DNA from: Cylicocyclus nassatus | Taxonomy: Eukaryota; Nematoda; Chromadorea; Rhabditida; Strongylidae | DNA length: 64,000 nt | Assembly: GCA_958299035.1 (NCBI GenBank) | Contig: CATQJL010000316.1 | Location: 44,389,585-44,453,584, forward strand | Direction of reading: 5' to 3' | Part shown: positions 20,600 to 31,600 of the stretch, in pieces | Position numbering within the stretch: position 1 is the first letter of the stretch | Layout of the letters: each line of letters starts with the position of its first letter | Translations under genes and position numbers: made by a program | The notes under the pieces: model-generated | Databases searched by the model: none | What the model was told of the DNA's origin: nothing | Seen by the model: only the letters and a program-made list of their open reading frames with translations

Positions 20600-21803
20600 T
20601 TTTTCGGCTCCACACCCCACACATCCTCCTGGCAACAACTTCTTCTCTGTTGAACATCACGGCTCCGGGAGGTGCGTTCAAGTCGCATGTCGCAGACTTT
20701 TAGGTGCTGATCGGCGACGAGGCGTTGCATGGGAGCAATAGCTATGCGGTTACCCCAACTTCGCCACGTGTATATCGGGGATATACAATACCGCTCATAA
20801 TTCGTCAAAAAAGTCGCCGGATGCGGCGAAGTGCGCTAGAGTGCGTCGGAGTGTGGCGGAGTGTGGCGCAGTGCGCCGGAGTGCGTCGGAGTGTGGCGGA
20901 CTGCGGCGGAGTGCGCTAGAGTGCGTCGGAGTGTGGCGGAGTCCGGCGCAGTGCGCCGGAGTGCGGCGGAGTGTGGCGGAGTGCGCCGCACTCCGGCGAC
21001 TTTTTTGACGAATTATGATCGGTATTGTACATCAACTGGAACCGCACGTACTCTGCCCTCGTTCACCGAACCCGGTCCGGTATGGGGTGAAGAGCATCAT
21101 GTCTATCGTGTCAAAGGCGCGGGCCGTTCCCGTCGTCAATCTGCTCAGCACATTTCGTGTCCACCCACACCTCATCGAGCTGCCGAACTTTGTCGCTTAC
21201 GAAGGAACCTTAACGAGCTGCATCAGTCGCCAGGACCGGCAACTTCTCCTCAATGCAATGCGCTTTCCCCATACTACCACGCCATTCATGTTCATCGACT
21301 TCGCGTCAACGGCTTCACGCGCGCCCAGCAGATCGCTTACAACGACACGGAGGCTCGCGTTTGTTGGAATCTAATCGAGCGCTTACTCGCAAAAGGCATC
21401 GCTTCCGACGCGCTTTGCATCATCACATTTTATCGGGAACAGTTGAAAAGGCTTGGTAAGATGGCCAGGCGTCTCAACGTGGAAGTAATCACCGTGCACT
21501 CGATCCAAGGGCGAGAGCGCGATATAGTAATTTTACTCACAACACGGACAGAAGTCGACCAATCAACGACGGAGTCTTTTGATGATTACCAACGCATGAT
21601 GTTGCAGCATCTCGCCGCCGTGAAGGGCAGTTCAGTTCATTCTCGGAAACGCCCAGAATCTCCAGTTGGTGCCACATTGGCATAGAGTTTTGAAGTGGGC
21701 CGCATCAATCAACGCCATTCCCGCTGAATCAGTTGAATCATTACTTTTCCTGATGTCTCGTAAAGGTGAGCGTTTTCTCTTAATTTCAGACCCGCAATTC
21801 TAG
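20600..21803 (+). pseudogene. Upf1-like superfamily 1 helicase, C-terminal region, broken
   Basis: Motifs in order: Walker B region VLIGDEA (20705-20725); GDIHQLEPH (motif III-like, Q-x-x-P), split by the MITE at 20786-21027; LLSTFRVHPHLIELPNF (21142-21192); CIITFYREQ (motif IV); VHSIQGRERDIVILLTTRT (motif V, 21496-21552); a frame-shifted VAASRRREGQF (motif VI); and ending HWHRVLKWAASI before a stop at 21798-21803. This order is that of the AAA_11/AAA_12 helicases (Upf1, MOV10, ZNFX1 group) that act on RNA in the cytoplasm or in germ granules. Defects: TAG before the Walker B strand, a short deletion after DEA, the MITE, and frameshifts near 21370 and 21600. It is a pseudogene, but its gag neighbour and position inside the LTRs suggest it was element cargo. 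Confidence 0.7.
20786..21027. mobile_element. 242-bp TA-target MITE made of GC-rich decamers
   Basis: Flanked by TA on both sides (20784-20785, 21028-21029). Inverted ends of 35 bp beginning CAATACCG(C/A)TCATAATTC differ at one base. Removing the element and one TA restores the helicase reading GD-I-HQL, so the boundary is exact. The interior is sixteen tandem decamers near GTGCGYCGGA (20831-20990), with an 80-bp higher-order period (eight decamers, twice). Confidence 0.85.
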
Positions 21804-21804
21804 T

Positions 21805-22197
21805 AAGTCCGGGACGGACTTGTAGGAAACAATGGAGGTGTGAAGAGTTGAGAGTTTTGATAGTAAGACGCCAGAGTTGTGAGAGTATGAGAGCAGCGCT
21901 GTGCGCTATGCATTCTTTCGCAGCTATGTTGTTCCACGCTGATTCAACATATTCTAGGCGGATAAGACGGCGAACTGGGCAGTCCTTCGACCATCGACAA
22001 CTGTCCCGAACGACCGGCTCCTCGTCCCCGACACGGCCACCTATCCGCTGCTCCGTGGTCCACGGTCCACCTCGTGTCCCCACTTCCGCTCTACATTCCG
22101 CCTGATGCTACTGATTGCAAATGCAATAAATATGTCTTTGATGATTTGCCTTCGCACAATAAAGATGGTCACACGCTTTCGCTGTACACGCTTTCTG
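21805..22197 (+). repeat. right LTR
   Basis: About 393 bp, begins AAGTCCGGGACGGACTT directly after the helicase stop codons and ends CTGTACACGCTTTCTG. Carries the AATGCAATAAAT block near 22118. No purine tract is obvious before it, so the exact start is uncertain by a few bases. Confidence 0.75.
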
Positions 22198-24040
22198 TAC
22201 CAAGCATTTTTGAGGTTTGCCTGATTCCGGTTCTATAGCAAGCAAATGTAGCCACTATTTTCCTGGCAATCTAACATCATAATAACAAGCAATTCTTGTC
22301 CAGCTGATATTATTTTTCAAAAGAAATGGGAGATTTTCAAGCGCAAGCTTACTTTGAAGACGAAACAAAGAGTAATTTGCGTTTGAGAAAGAGACGAATT
22401 TCAACTCACAAAAGAATGATCGGAAGTCGAGGTGACCAATCTAAAAAGCATAGCAATCGTGCATAAAAATTGCTTTTCTATTATAGTGCGGCCTTTTAGC
22501 AATATAAAGATTTATACCTTATAGTCTCATCCACAAAATTGTTAGATAAGGGAAACAGACTTACGCCCTCATGCACGCACATCCTCGCAGGGAGGAGAGA
22601 AAATATGAGAGGGGATGCGACATATCTCGCTATTCTAATATCTTTCTTATCTTTCCTGGGTGAAGGTTCTCATACCCCGATATTTGCGCATTAGAGTACT
22701 AGTCATACTATTCCAGACTTTCATTATATTGTGTGTGCCCTGGGGATCCCGAGAGAATCATCTTTCATTTCGAAACTTTGCACACTAACGCCTCGGAACG
22801 GACGGGTGTGATAGATTGCTTTTCTTACTAATCGATATCGAAAACATCGATTTCTGTAAACTTTGAGCTAATGACTAAATGGTACGGATTGTAATCGAGC
22901 ATGGTGATTACGAATACAATACTAATCTCGGAATTATTGGTTGCTTTCATCGCTGAATTTCTTGCAGACTTTGAGTTACGAAGTTGGGAAAGTCACAATG
23001 GGGTTATTGAGCATGATTAGAAAACTTTTGTCGATTTCACCAAATTGCGCAAACTTTGAGCTCTAAGGCTGGATTTGGTCCATGAGAAGAGGACAAGTAG
23101 ATGCCTCAAAAAGACAAGAGGGGCAAGCAGCAGTGGGGAAAATGGCGAGTTCTAATACGCTGCTGAAAATCGAGCAAAGCCGGGCAACCTTGTTGGTAAA
23201 TGAATATGGCTGACTGTTAAATGAACAAAGGTTATCATTTAGAATTCGCGACAGCGGTTTCAATTATCAGATTTTCGGTAATAGTCAACTTATCATTCAG
23301 TCGTATTCCTAGTTTATTCAAGTTGTGGGTTTTAAATTTTGTCCATCAATTCTGATTAATGCTAAACATTGAAAGAGCTAGAATGGAAATTATTATACAA
23401 AAAGTCCGAATACACATAGGATCAATGTCATGCAGTGTCCACGTCATAGCACAAATTCTACATGTAATGTTCATTCCCAAAGCAAGACCTGCTGCAATAT
23501 CGAACTGTTAGACGCTCGCGTTATCAGCGAATGCGTGGAGCCTTTTTTGCTGAATAGTCTCGCATCTAGATAAAATTCAGGTATTCTTACGCAACGCCCT
23601 TTCGCTCGTCAAAATGTTTGAACATCACTATTATAGTTTAATAATCACAAAGTTGATATTGTTTGGATACCTAGTTTAGCAATAACTCTGTTGCTGCACA
23701 ACGGGCTTTCTTGGTCCATGTGAAATGCGACTGCAATATCGGAGTTTTAAAAGACTTGTTAGCGTTACATCTTTTTTGTTCGACTGTCGACTTTTCATTT
23801 GCAGAAGCTTAACACATCAGCCACATTCATCTTGAAATTTTTATGTTAAATGCTTTACGCAGTTGACCTTTTCTGCTGCAAGAGGTATGTCAAAAGCGAG
23901 ACATTCCAGTAAACTTGACGGCTAAGAAGTCAAATTGATTTAACTTTTTCGAACGATAGCATTGTGCGCTTAGCGATTTCACACTTGCAAAGATAAACTT
24001 GTTGTGCATATGTTTGTCACAGTAGGGATACTATAGCTGT
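22198..24040. other. no supported gene; decayed Helitron sequence at 22730-23080
   Basis: 22730-23080 retains AACTTTGCACAC, TAATCGATATCG, TGTAATCGAGCATGGTGATTACGAATACAATACTAAT and GAGCTCTAAGGCTGG pieces of the 120-bp unit in Helitron H2, strongly mutated. The rest shows only short frames. Confidence 0.45.
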
Positions 24041-24560
24041 CTCGAACGCAAATTTTCTTCGAATGAACGCATATTGAATTGATTTCGAATAATTTTTCGA
24101 ACAATGATTATCGAATAATTGAATTTCGTAAAATATTTGAACGAACGAACGTTGTTCAGTTTTCAGTTTTTCATATTATTCGCATTCAAATATTCAAATA
24201 TGCCACATTTCAAAAGTCGAACTTTGGATATTCGAATAACCGAGCTGGAGTGAATGTTCATTTATCCTAATGGACGATTAACTAAATAGCTGCAAAAATT
24301 CGAACGCAATAATCGTATAATCGATTTCTGTAACTTCTCGTATATTCGAATAGTCTAAATCACTTTCCGAGTTGTAGAGTAAACGACATATTCGAATGAA
24401 GGCCTTTTTATTTATGCAGTCATCAAATGAATGATTGCGAATAGAATATTTCGAATCGATTATTCAAAAACGAATATTCGATTTTAACTATAAAGAATAC
24501 TGTATATTCAAATCTCAGTAAGCTGTACAAGGCATTTTTGAGAAGCAATTTTTGCTTCGA
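24041..24560. repeat. cluster of TTCGAATA-like motifs
   Basis: Over about 500 bp the sequence repeats variants of TATTCGAATA, ATTCGAATAA and TTCGAACG many times on both strands without a fixed period. It looks like a decayed simple repeat with self-complementary units. No coding signal. Confidence 0.5.
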
Positions 24561-24755
24561 AATTGCGAATATATCTTTGCCTATGATGCTTTGCAAGGTA
24601 TCTGTATCGCAAGCACTTTTGACTTATCATTGCAAAAAAACTTAAACCTTCTTATTCCAGCACAATTATTCAGAAACGTTCATTATCCCATTATGTTTTT
24701 TTTAAACACAGTTCAGGGTATTTGTGCTTGATTAAAGTACACAGAAATTTTTTCC

Positions 24756-25360
24756 GGGGTAGGCGGCATGCGATTTATAGGCAATCGGGCTTCGAAAAAT
24801 TAGTTCGCTGATTTCTCGCGGACTCTTGCAGATATTTTCAAGAATATTGGCTATTTTCTAAAAGAACGCTCAAAAAGTAATAGCAGCTTTTTCATAGATT
24901 AGTTGCGGCGCAACGGCTACATTCTCGTGGAATTTCCGCAAGAGTATGCAAAATTGTTGAGGGCCGCAAGGTCCTCTGTGAAGAACAGCACAACCCATAG
25001 GTACTTCCCACTGAACGGAAATACCCCAAACTCGGGAAAGAAAAAGCGGGTATATACCCGCTGGGCGGGCACATGCCCGCTTTGATCACCTTAAGCGGGT
25101 AATTAAACCATCGATAAAACCTCTACCATATAGAGTCTTACCTTTCCTCAGCGTAAGCCCGAAACTGCATTAAACCGGCGCACGCTGAAGGTTTGACCAG
25201 CACTCGCTCAAAGAAATCATCTAACAAGGCTCGCAGAAAATTCTGTATTGCTGCACGAGAACATGCGACAGTAAAGAAAGTATCGCCCGCCAAAGCGATA
25301 GCACTTCAAAATTCTGTCACCCGCCTGCAAAAAACCGCAAGTTTGCGGTCCGCCTACCCC
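24756..25360. mobile_element. possible MITE with GGGGTAGGCGG ends
   Basis: GGGGTAGGCGG at the left and its exact complement at 25350-25360 bound 605 bp that is GC-richer than its surroundings and includes an AGCGGGTAT-ATACCCGCT hairpin near 25045 and an ACCGCAAGTTTGCGGT hairpin near 25334. The ends are short, so the boundaries are tentative. Confidence 0.45.
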
Positions 25361-25689
25361 TTGCGATTATCCGAGTAGGATCTTTACTGCCTTAGCTGAT
25401 GCCATGCTGCTTAGATTAACTGTTTTTAAACGCACGCTTGCAATTTTTCAATCGTATTTTGTTCCTGACATGTTGGCAGCTCTTTGAAATCTGACACATG
25501 TAATTATTACGCAACTATCATCTACGGTTCAGAACAGGCGAAGACGTGGCTGCTCAAAGCGTGCTTTTTCACAACGAAAATTTTTGAAAGGCTGCTCGTA
25601 TATGGAGAGCTAACAAGTTTAACAACACTATTTAGTGTCTGCAATGTTCCGCTTCTATGTGATTCTAAGGGCGTCATGCCTTGACTTCC

Positions 25690-26390
25690 CTACCGCGGAG
25701 GGGATCGTAGATTAAAGAAAGTCTCAATCCTAAAGTTCCCGATATCTGAATTTTAAGCCGTCTATCTATCCGTAAGTATTCCCACCATCTTCACTGTGAA
25801 CATATTGAGTAGAAGCCAGAAGCTGTACAAGCCGCATTTCCCAGCATTTTGTATGACCCCTGATTATCCCCGGGGGAGACCTTCTATAATCTTTGAAGTC
25901 ATTTTTCTTTTTTCGAAGTCGATGAAAACATTCCAAATTTGTACTGATTATCTAACCCAATAGTGTGCTAACATATTGCTAATGAACAAATGAGTTTCTG
26001 AAAAATCGAAATTTTCGATAAACCCCAACTTTCAACCTCTGGTTCATCGAAAATTTTATGAATCCAAAAATTATTTTTTTTCTTATCAGCAACATGCTAG
26101 CACTGTTGTACTAGATAAGGAATACAACTTTGGGATTCATTAACTTTGAAGAAAGAAAATGACTTTGAAAACAGACGGTCGCCCCGGGGGATCGTCAGGA
26201 AATCATACAAAAAGCTGAAAAATGCGGCTTGTACAGCTTCTTGCCCCTGTTCAATATGTTCATAGTGAAGGATGCTGGGAATACTTACGGATAGGTAGAT
26301 AGCGTGAAATCTAGATATCTGGAGCATTACGACATGAAATTTTTTTTCAAGTTGCGATCTCTTCCCCGGCGGGGATGTTAATGCAAGCGG
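25690..26390. mobile_element. foldback element, arms about 200 bp
   Basis: 25690-25885 and 26165-26390 are inverted copies sharing TATCCGTAAGTATTCCCA, GAACATATTGA and AGCTGTACAAGCCGCATTT. The arms also share GATC-flanked G/C runs at both ends. The spacer (about 280 bp) has no gene. Confidence 0.75.
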
Positions 26391-27442
26391 CCCTGAGAGT
26401 CGATGTTAAATTTGCGGACTACAAGCTCGATTGTTGTCTGTCATGCTTAGCTCGTGTTTCGCAAAACATCTCTGGAGAATGAATCAATTGATTACTTATG
26501 AATACTCAGATAGTCCCTCTCAAGTTTATGCGCAATTTTTTATTGTGAAAACGCAAACATTGAATGCTTATAAAAGTACACGCTGTTTCATCTTATGATA
26601 ACTCAAGCGCAGAAGCGACGATTTACGGTACGAGACAAATCATAAGAAATCTGATTTATGTATAATATTTAACTGTTTACGAGAGTCGAAAATCATTTAT
26701 CTCAAGATGACGCTAACTAAGCATTGAAAGACAAGATTCTGCAAAGTTCAAATTATTTCCCTGTTATCTTTGCACTCTTAAGCTCCGGCTGTGAGAGCCA
26801 TTATCTTACGATTAGGTACTCTTGCATGCGCTTGTCAACATTGTCAATGTCACTCGAAAAACGAATGATACTGAAATGCAAGCAAAAACATTATACTTCG
26901 TGTTACACGCAGACGCGTCTCTATTCTGCAGCTAAAACCCATGGTGCATCGTAGCGATAAATCCAATCACAATATATAATAGGTTAATTACAGGAGATCG
27001 GTTTGAAGTTTAGAATTGAAATAAGCTACTTTGTAATGCAAAAAAGAAGTTTTCGCTTTCAAAAGTTTTACGTTCCAGCTTGCTCAAGCAAAGGCTTTTG
27101 CATCACACATCCATATATTAAATGCGCTTGCTGTATCTTGTACATGGCTAGGGATTGAAAAAATGGAGTTGTCATATTGAAAGTACAACCAGAATTTCAG
27201 CTTCTAACAAACGTTAATTGTTGAAAAGTATCAAGTTTCGCATCAGAAACCCCGAAGAATTACCCATATTTTCGTCCTCATTTTCTAGCCATTGGAGAGT
27301 AATGTATTTAACAATGTATGTGCAACAAATCCGATGTTACGGTTAAATGATTAAGCAAGTGAAGACATGTAAGATTTTGACAGCGATAATACGATACCTG
27401 GCACAAATCAAAAGCTTTGGATTTTATTAGGTTGTTCTGGGA
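26391..27442. other. no supported gene
   Basis: AT-rich with only short open frames (26724-26954 plus). No repeat edges recognised. Confidence 0.4.
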
Positions 27443-27608
27443 GTACTTCAGCCAGATTGGCTGCTGAAAGGCGAGGTTTCATGACCTAGGAGGCGATGCT
27501 CGCGACGCAATCTGCTCTTCCCTCGCGAACATGATCTCTGATCATTTTTTAGCCTTAATCTAATCACGGATCCCCGCCTTCCAACCACCGATCTAGCTGA
27601 AGCAATTA
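27443..27608. mobile_element. 166-bp MITE, family S, copy 1
   Basis: Inverted ends ACTTCAGCCAGATTGG and CCGATCTAGCTGAAG. The interior has GGCGATGCTCGCGACGCA and CTCTGATCATTTTTTAGCC, found also at 34536-34686 and, inverted, 39589-39756. Confidence 0.6.
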
Positions 27609-28825
27609 AGCAGAGCAAAGCAGCAGGGGTAGTTTGCTTTATTCAAACGGGCGCCACATTTGATGAAGCAAGATTTTCTGAGTGATCTTGGTAGCATTCG
27701 ATGCAGCACTTCATCCTTTTTTGACAAAAAATCGGTCACAAAGTCTTCGCAGCAATTTATGAGCTCTCAGAAAATTGCCTAAATCTGCGACCCACGCCTT
27801 TTGAAATGGTCAAGTTTGCGATTTTGTATAAACTTATGCACTGATCACCCGAGGAATTCCAAGTAATGTATCAGTGCGATCCATACAGGATGCAAAACAT
27901 TTTTTCCCTCCTTCTGATAACTCGTCATATTTTTAGTAGAATTTTGAGTAATGCTACCGAGTTCCATACTTGATTGAAGCATCGCAGAACATCAAACGAC
28001 GAGCAGCTTGTATGTTATCTGATTGTTCCCGATTCATGGATTCATCGGGGAAAAATCATCATATTTCTTGTTTTTCTTCGCTCTTTAGTTGTACCCCAAA
28101 AATCCGAAATTTGATTTTCGGGTCCTCAAACTCTCATTTGCTTTTCAAATAACTGTTGATTTATTAGGTTGTCCCGAAAGTTTTGTCCGTTTTTTTCATC
28201 GCTCAGTGAAACTCACAGAACACCAATCCATGGACGACTTAGGTATCATTTGATTCAGAATTTTATCCTCTTTCTTATAGCTATATTTGCTCTCTGATCT
28301 ACCCTGTCTTTGAAATGTTTCTCCACGGCTTTTTGAGCAGCCCAGCAGTAACGCCAAATCTTTCCTGAATTTTAAAGTTTTTTATCCTGATATTTTTGAA
28401 GAGCGCTGGTGACTGTTATGTAGAGCAAATCTTTGGCTACATCGTGCTTATTTTAGATAACAAGGGTCATGCTTATCAAGTCCGTTATAATTTTATTCGA
28501 GAAAAACCGCGGCTCTACCACGTAAAGTCCAAAAGTTCCAAAAACCTGACTTCTCAAAGCAAATTAAACTTGGTTATGTTGCATAATTATTGGTTAATAG
28601 CAATGGAGTATCAATTCGCAGAAATTTCAAAAGCCTTTATGTTTTTGCCGCAGTTGCGTGTTTTATGAATTTGCGAATCGAGACCTTCGAAGAAATAATT
28701 TTTTGGAGCTAACAGCAGGTCAAGAGAACCTAAAAATATCACCTTGTAGTCCGAGAATTGCTCTATTTAGACGTTCTTTTCGAGCCACACCAAGATTGGT
28801 AACAATACTTTTCTCGGCTGACCTC

Positions 28826-28854
28826 GACGTTTCGGCGTTTAACGCCTTCTTCGG
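28826..28854 (-). ncRNA. hammerhead-ribozyme-like core, left terminal copy
   Basis: On the minus strand: CCGAAGA, a GGCG-TTAA-CGCC stem-loop, then GAAACGTC. This is the shape of the minimal hammerhead core in Penelope-like terminal repeats (CUGANGA, stem II, GAAAC, GUC cleavage site). U4 of the core is replaced by C, which should abolish cleavage. Confidence 0.45.
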
Positions 28855-29049
28855 AGCCTGGAAAGCCGAAGTCATAAGTGAATATGCAGTCAGACGTCAA
28901 GAACAGAGACGAAACAAATCGAAAAGAAGATTAGTCCAAGGAGCAGAATCAGAGCCAAAAACACTTTTACTAAGCTTAGATGTAGCACAGGCGATAGTCG
29001 AAAAACAGACCACCTTATGCCAAATTGTGCCTCAATCTCACTTTGTCTT

Positions 29050-29690
29050 TGGCTCACCGTTTCTCGACCAAGCGGGTACCGTGGCAGTACACCGCGATCG
29101 CGCAGCTTTGTGGGCGCTAGGCCTGTCCAGCTTCCCTGGCGGACAAGATTCCCTTTTGCTTGCCGTTTGTGTCAGATGAATTTAGCAGGGCAGTGCGGCG
29201 ATGCGTACATCGCGCGGGTTTGCAAGAGGCCGTTAGAATGGTCGGTATCCCGCGCCAGAACTAAAGCGGAAACTGGTTCGCAACCGTATATATGATCGTA
29301 TCTGTTTGACCACAGGCCGTGTAGTATGCCCATATAGCAGAGATGATGGCTGTATGGTGTCAGGAGCAGTAATTTATCTGATCATATGTTTATCATGTGG
29401 CGACACCTACATTGGAGAGACCGGCCGCCCTGTTTGTGTTCGTATCAAAGAACATCTAGATGGGCTAAATAAGTCTAAGCCCTCCATACCTCTGAGGCAA
29501 CATCGCAGAACACGCCACAAAAACGCTGAAGTTCAAATTGGAGTGAATCTTGTCGTTTGAGCCCGAAAGCCTATCACGCAAAACGTTAGAAGCGTTTTGG
29601 ATGCTAAAAATCCAAAAATGAATCGGAAAGACGAGTGCATTGCGATCTCCTCCGAACTCGCACCTTATCAATCCCTCTGTGGATTTGCAA
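29050..29690 (+). pseudogene. Penelope-like GIY-YIG endonuclease region, frameshifted
   Basis: Reading across frameshifts: PFVSDEFSRAVRRCV, then KLVRNRIYDRICL with a Cys-x2-Cys motif (VVCPYSRDDGCMV), then the GIY-YIG core as VIYLIICLSCGDTYIGETGR and VRIKEHLDGL (29349-29472). It continues with SLSRKTLEAFW and NRKDECIAISSELAPY. The Y-x-I-G-E-T-G-R stretch is the second half of the GIY-YIG motif. In these elements the nuclease nicks target DNA to prime reverse transcription. Frameshifts near 29270, 29545 and 29610 disable it. Confidence 0.7.
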
Positions 29691-29903
29691 GAGATCAGGT
29701 CACTTGGGCGTATAAAAGTGAGGTTGAGGCACAGTTTGGCATAAGGTGGTCTGTTTTTCGACTATCACTTGTGCTACGTGTAAGGTTAGTAAAAGTGTTT
29801 TTGGCTCTGATTCTGCTCTTTAGGCTAATCTTCTTTTCGATTTTTTCGTCTTTGTTCTTGACGTCTGACTGCATAGTCACTTATGACTTCGGCTTTCCAG
29901 GCT

Positions 29904-29932
29904 CCGAAGAAGGCGTTAAACGCCGAAACGTC
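29904..29932 (+). ncRNA. hammerhead-ribozyme-like core, right terminal copy
   Basis: Same sequence as the left copy in the opposite orientation: CCGAAGA, GGCG-TTAA-CGCC, GAAACGTC. It lies in the plus-sense terminal repeat downstream of the endonuclease, the expected place for the ribozyme of the element's own transcript. The core substitution predicts an inactive ribozyme. Confidence 0.45.
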
Positions 29933-30300
29933 GACGTCAGCCAATAAAAGAATCGTTAGACCAATCTTGGTGTAACTCGAAAAGAACGTCTACAAGTGAT
30001 TTCATGCCAAGATTCAAGAACAACCGAATAATGCCGATATTGTTCTCTTTGTGCCATACTTCGCTTCCGGAAATTTGAAACGAACTTTTTGAAAATTAGC
30101 CCAATTTGATCAGATAAAAATGACGGGTGAAGAATTGTAACAATTATCAAAAAAGCATACAGGATTGTTGCTCGGAAATGTAACCATAAGAAAGAGAAGG
30201 AAAAGCTGCATCGAATGCATGTTGAAACTCATTCAGTTCTTTATTGTACGTGGTTTTATAGCGGTTTGAAAAAACCGACAAAACTTTCGGGACAAAATAT

Positions 30301-31600
30301 AATGCTATTTTGAAAGTTTCAAATTTCGTGAAAGTGAGAAGATAGTGAGAAATTTTGAAAAATTATGGCAAGTGTGAGAATGAGAAAAAAGCCGTACTGT
30401 ATCTTTTGAGGTTCCTCTATCATATCATTATTAGAACTCTTTCGGGAGGTTGATATAAAAGCTCAGAAAAACTGTGAAACTTGACCATCTCAAAAAGCGT
30501 GGATAGCAGATTTTGGTAATTCTTCGAAAGCTCAGTAATTGTGTTGCAATGAACAATCGTTGGAAAGAGAGTGAAATGCTTCATCCAATGTTACCAAGAT
30601 CCTTAGAATCTTTAGCAAAATGTGGCTTATTCAAAAAAGCGGCATTACTTCTTGCGCAAGATGCAGAAGCCATCTTGAGTAGCCCACTTTAGACTTGATA
30701 AACTCCTTTTGGTCACAACTCCAGTATATATTGCTCCAAGTTGTGGCGAAGCGAGGGGAGGGAGCGCTTCTTCCCCCCCCTCCGAGAATGGGAAAGCAAA
30801 ATTTTTGACAGTCACATACATGTTCACAAAAATGTGAAAGTGACTTGTTTACACCTGTAAACAGTCAATAATTCCAAAATTTTTGAATTTAATTGGGTCC
30901 GTAGAAATTTTTAGAAAACATCCCAAAAATTTTCTTCCTAGTGCGCTCAAAAATTAGCCAGCCACTCAAAAAGTTTCTATCAAAAAAGCTTTACAAAACA
31001 TTAAGAAAAAAACTAAAACAAAAAAATTGCGAGCGACCTTATCACATGACCTAGTAGCATGGCTCGAATCGCGAAGGTAGGGAACACAGCTTTACATTCT
31101 ACATCTACCTGATTAATTGCTTCTTTCTTCGCAATCAAGTTTGGTAGCGGAAAGTGATTGACGCGACTGCTCGTGGCCAAGTAACTTTGAGAAAAATTTC
31201 CGGTGCATTTAATTAATCAGTATAAGTAAACAGCAAGGAGTTGTGTACGCTCAACAAATCGAGCTTGTTCCCTTTTCAATTGTATGTAGTGAAATATTTG
31301 AAAGTTGAGCTTTAGTTGCCCAGATTTCCAAAATTTTTTGCATCGAAAAAGATTTGAGGGCGGTACCCTTTTTGGTGTGATCTAGTTGTTGCTTCACTGA
31401 CATGAATGAACGGCGAAAGCCGTGAATAAAATGCTATGAGACATTTTTAAAGCACCTAGCAAGTATTTGTAGCAGTTTTTGTGTCTCTGTCTAACACATT
31501 AGTTTGATCCGAAAGTTCTGTAGCTTCACATCTTGTGAAGTGATGCAGGCGGCAAGAATTCAAAATTAATAATATATATATATACATTCAGCTCTATATA
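30301..31600. other. no supported gene
   Basis: AT-rich. One minus-strand frame (30645-30827, 60 codons) without domain. A (TA)n run directly precedes the next transposon. Confidence 0.4.

Larger units (their letters stand above)
18246..22197 (+). mobile_element. degenerate LTR retrotransposon carrying gag and an SF1 helicase
   Basis: About 4 kb bounded by two direct repeats (18246-18648, 21805-22197). Internally, in order: a leader with degenerate repeats (18650-19690), a gag-like gene (19853-20565), then directly a helicase C-terminal region (about 20600-21803) whose stop codon touches the right LTR. I see no protease, reverse transcriptase, RNase H or integrase. A TGG triplet lies at the left LTR boundary where a primer-binding site would begin. 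All genes are broken by stops and frameshifts, and a small MITE has inserted in the helicase. The helicase probably occupies the place of pol, or pol was deleted between gag and a 3' helicase gene. Confidence 0.65.
28770..29990 (+). mobile_element. truncated Penelope-like element with inverted terminal copies
   Basis: A GIY-YIG endonuclease fragment is flanked by two inverted ~265-bp copies of the same terminal sequence (28770-29042 and 29720-29990). This is a known arrangement for 5'-truncated Penelope-like elements with pLTR pieces. Only the C-terminal end of the coding region survives; the reverse transcriptase is missing. It is related by pattern to nematode Penelope-like elements such as the Nematis type, which I infer and cannot confirm here. 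Confidence 0.7.
28164..30300. mobile_element. M1 mariner-TIR element, copy B, split by a Penelope-like element
   Basis: Left end TTAGGTTGTCCCGAAAG after TA; right end CTTTCGGGACAAAATAT, slightly decayed. The outer parts (28164-28769 and about 30040-30300) align with copy C at 31601-32475. The break falls in the conserved GAGAATTGCTCTATTT segment, where the Penelope-like element at 28770-29990 is inserted; a GAT-ATTGTTCTCTTT sequence on the far side looks like a target duplication. Confidence 0.75.

Noticed and set aside
20704..21010. Val/Arg/Cys-rich repeat protein frame
   Set aside because: It is the decamer array of the 242-bp MITE read in frame; the element interrupts the helicase.
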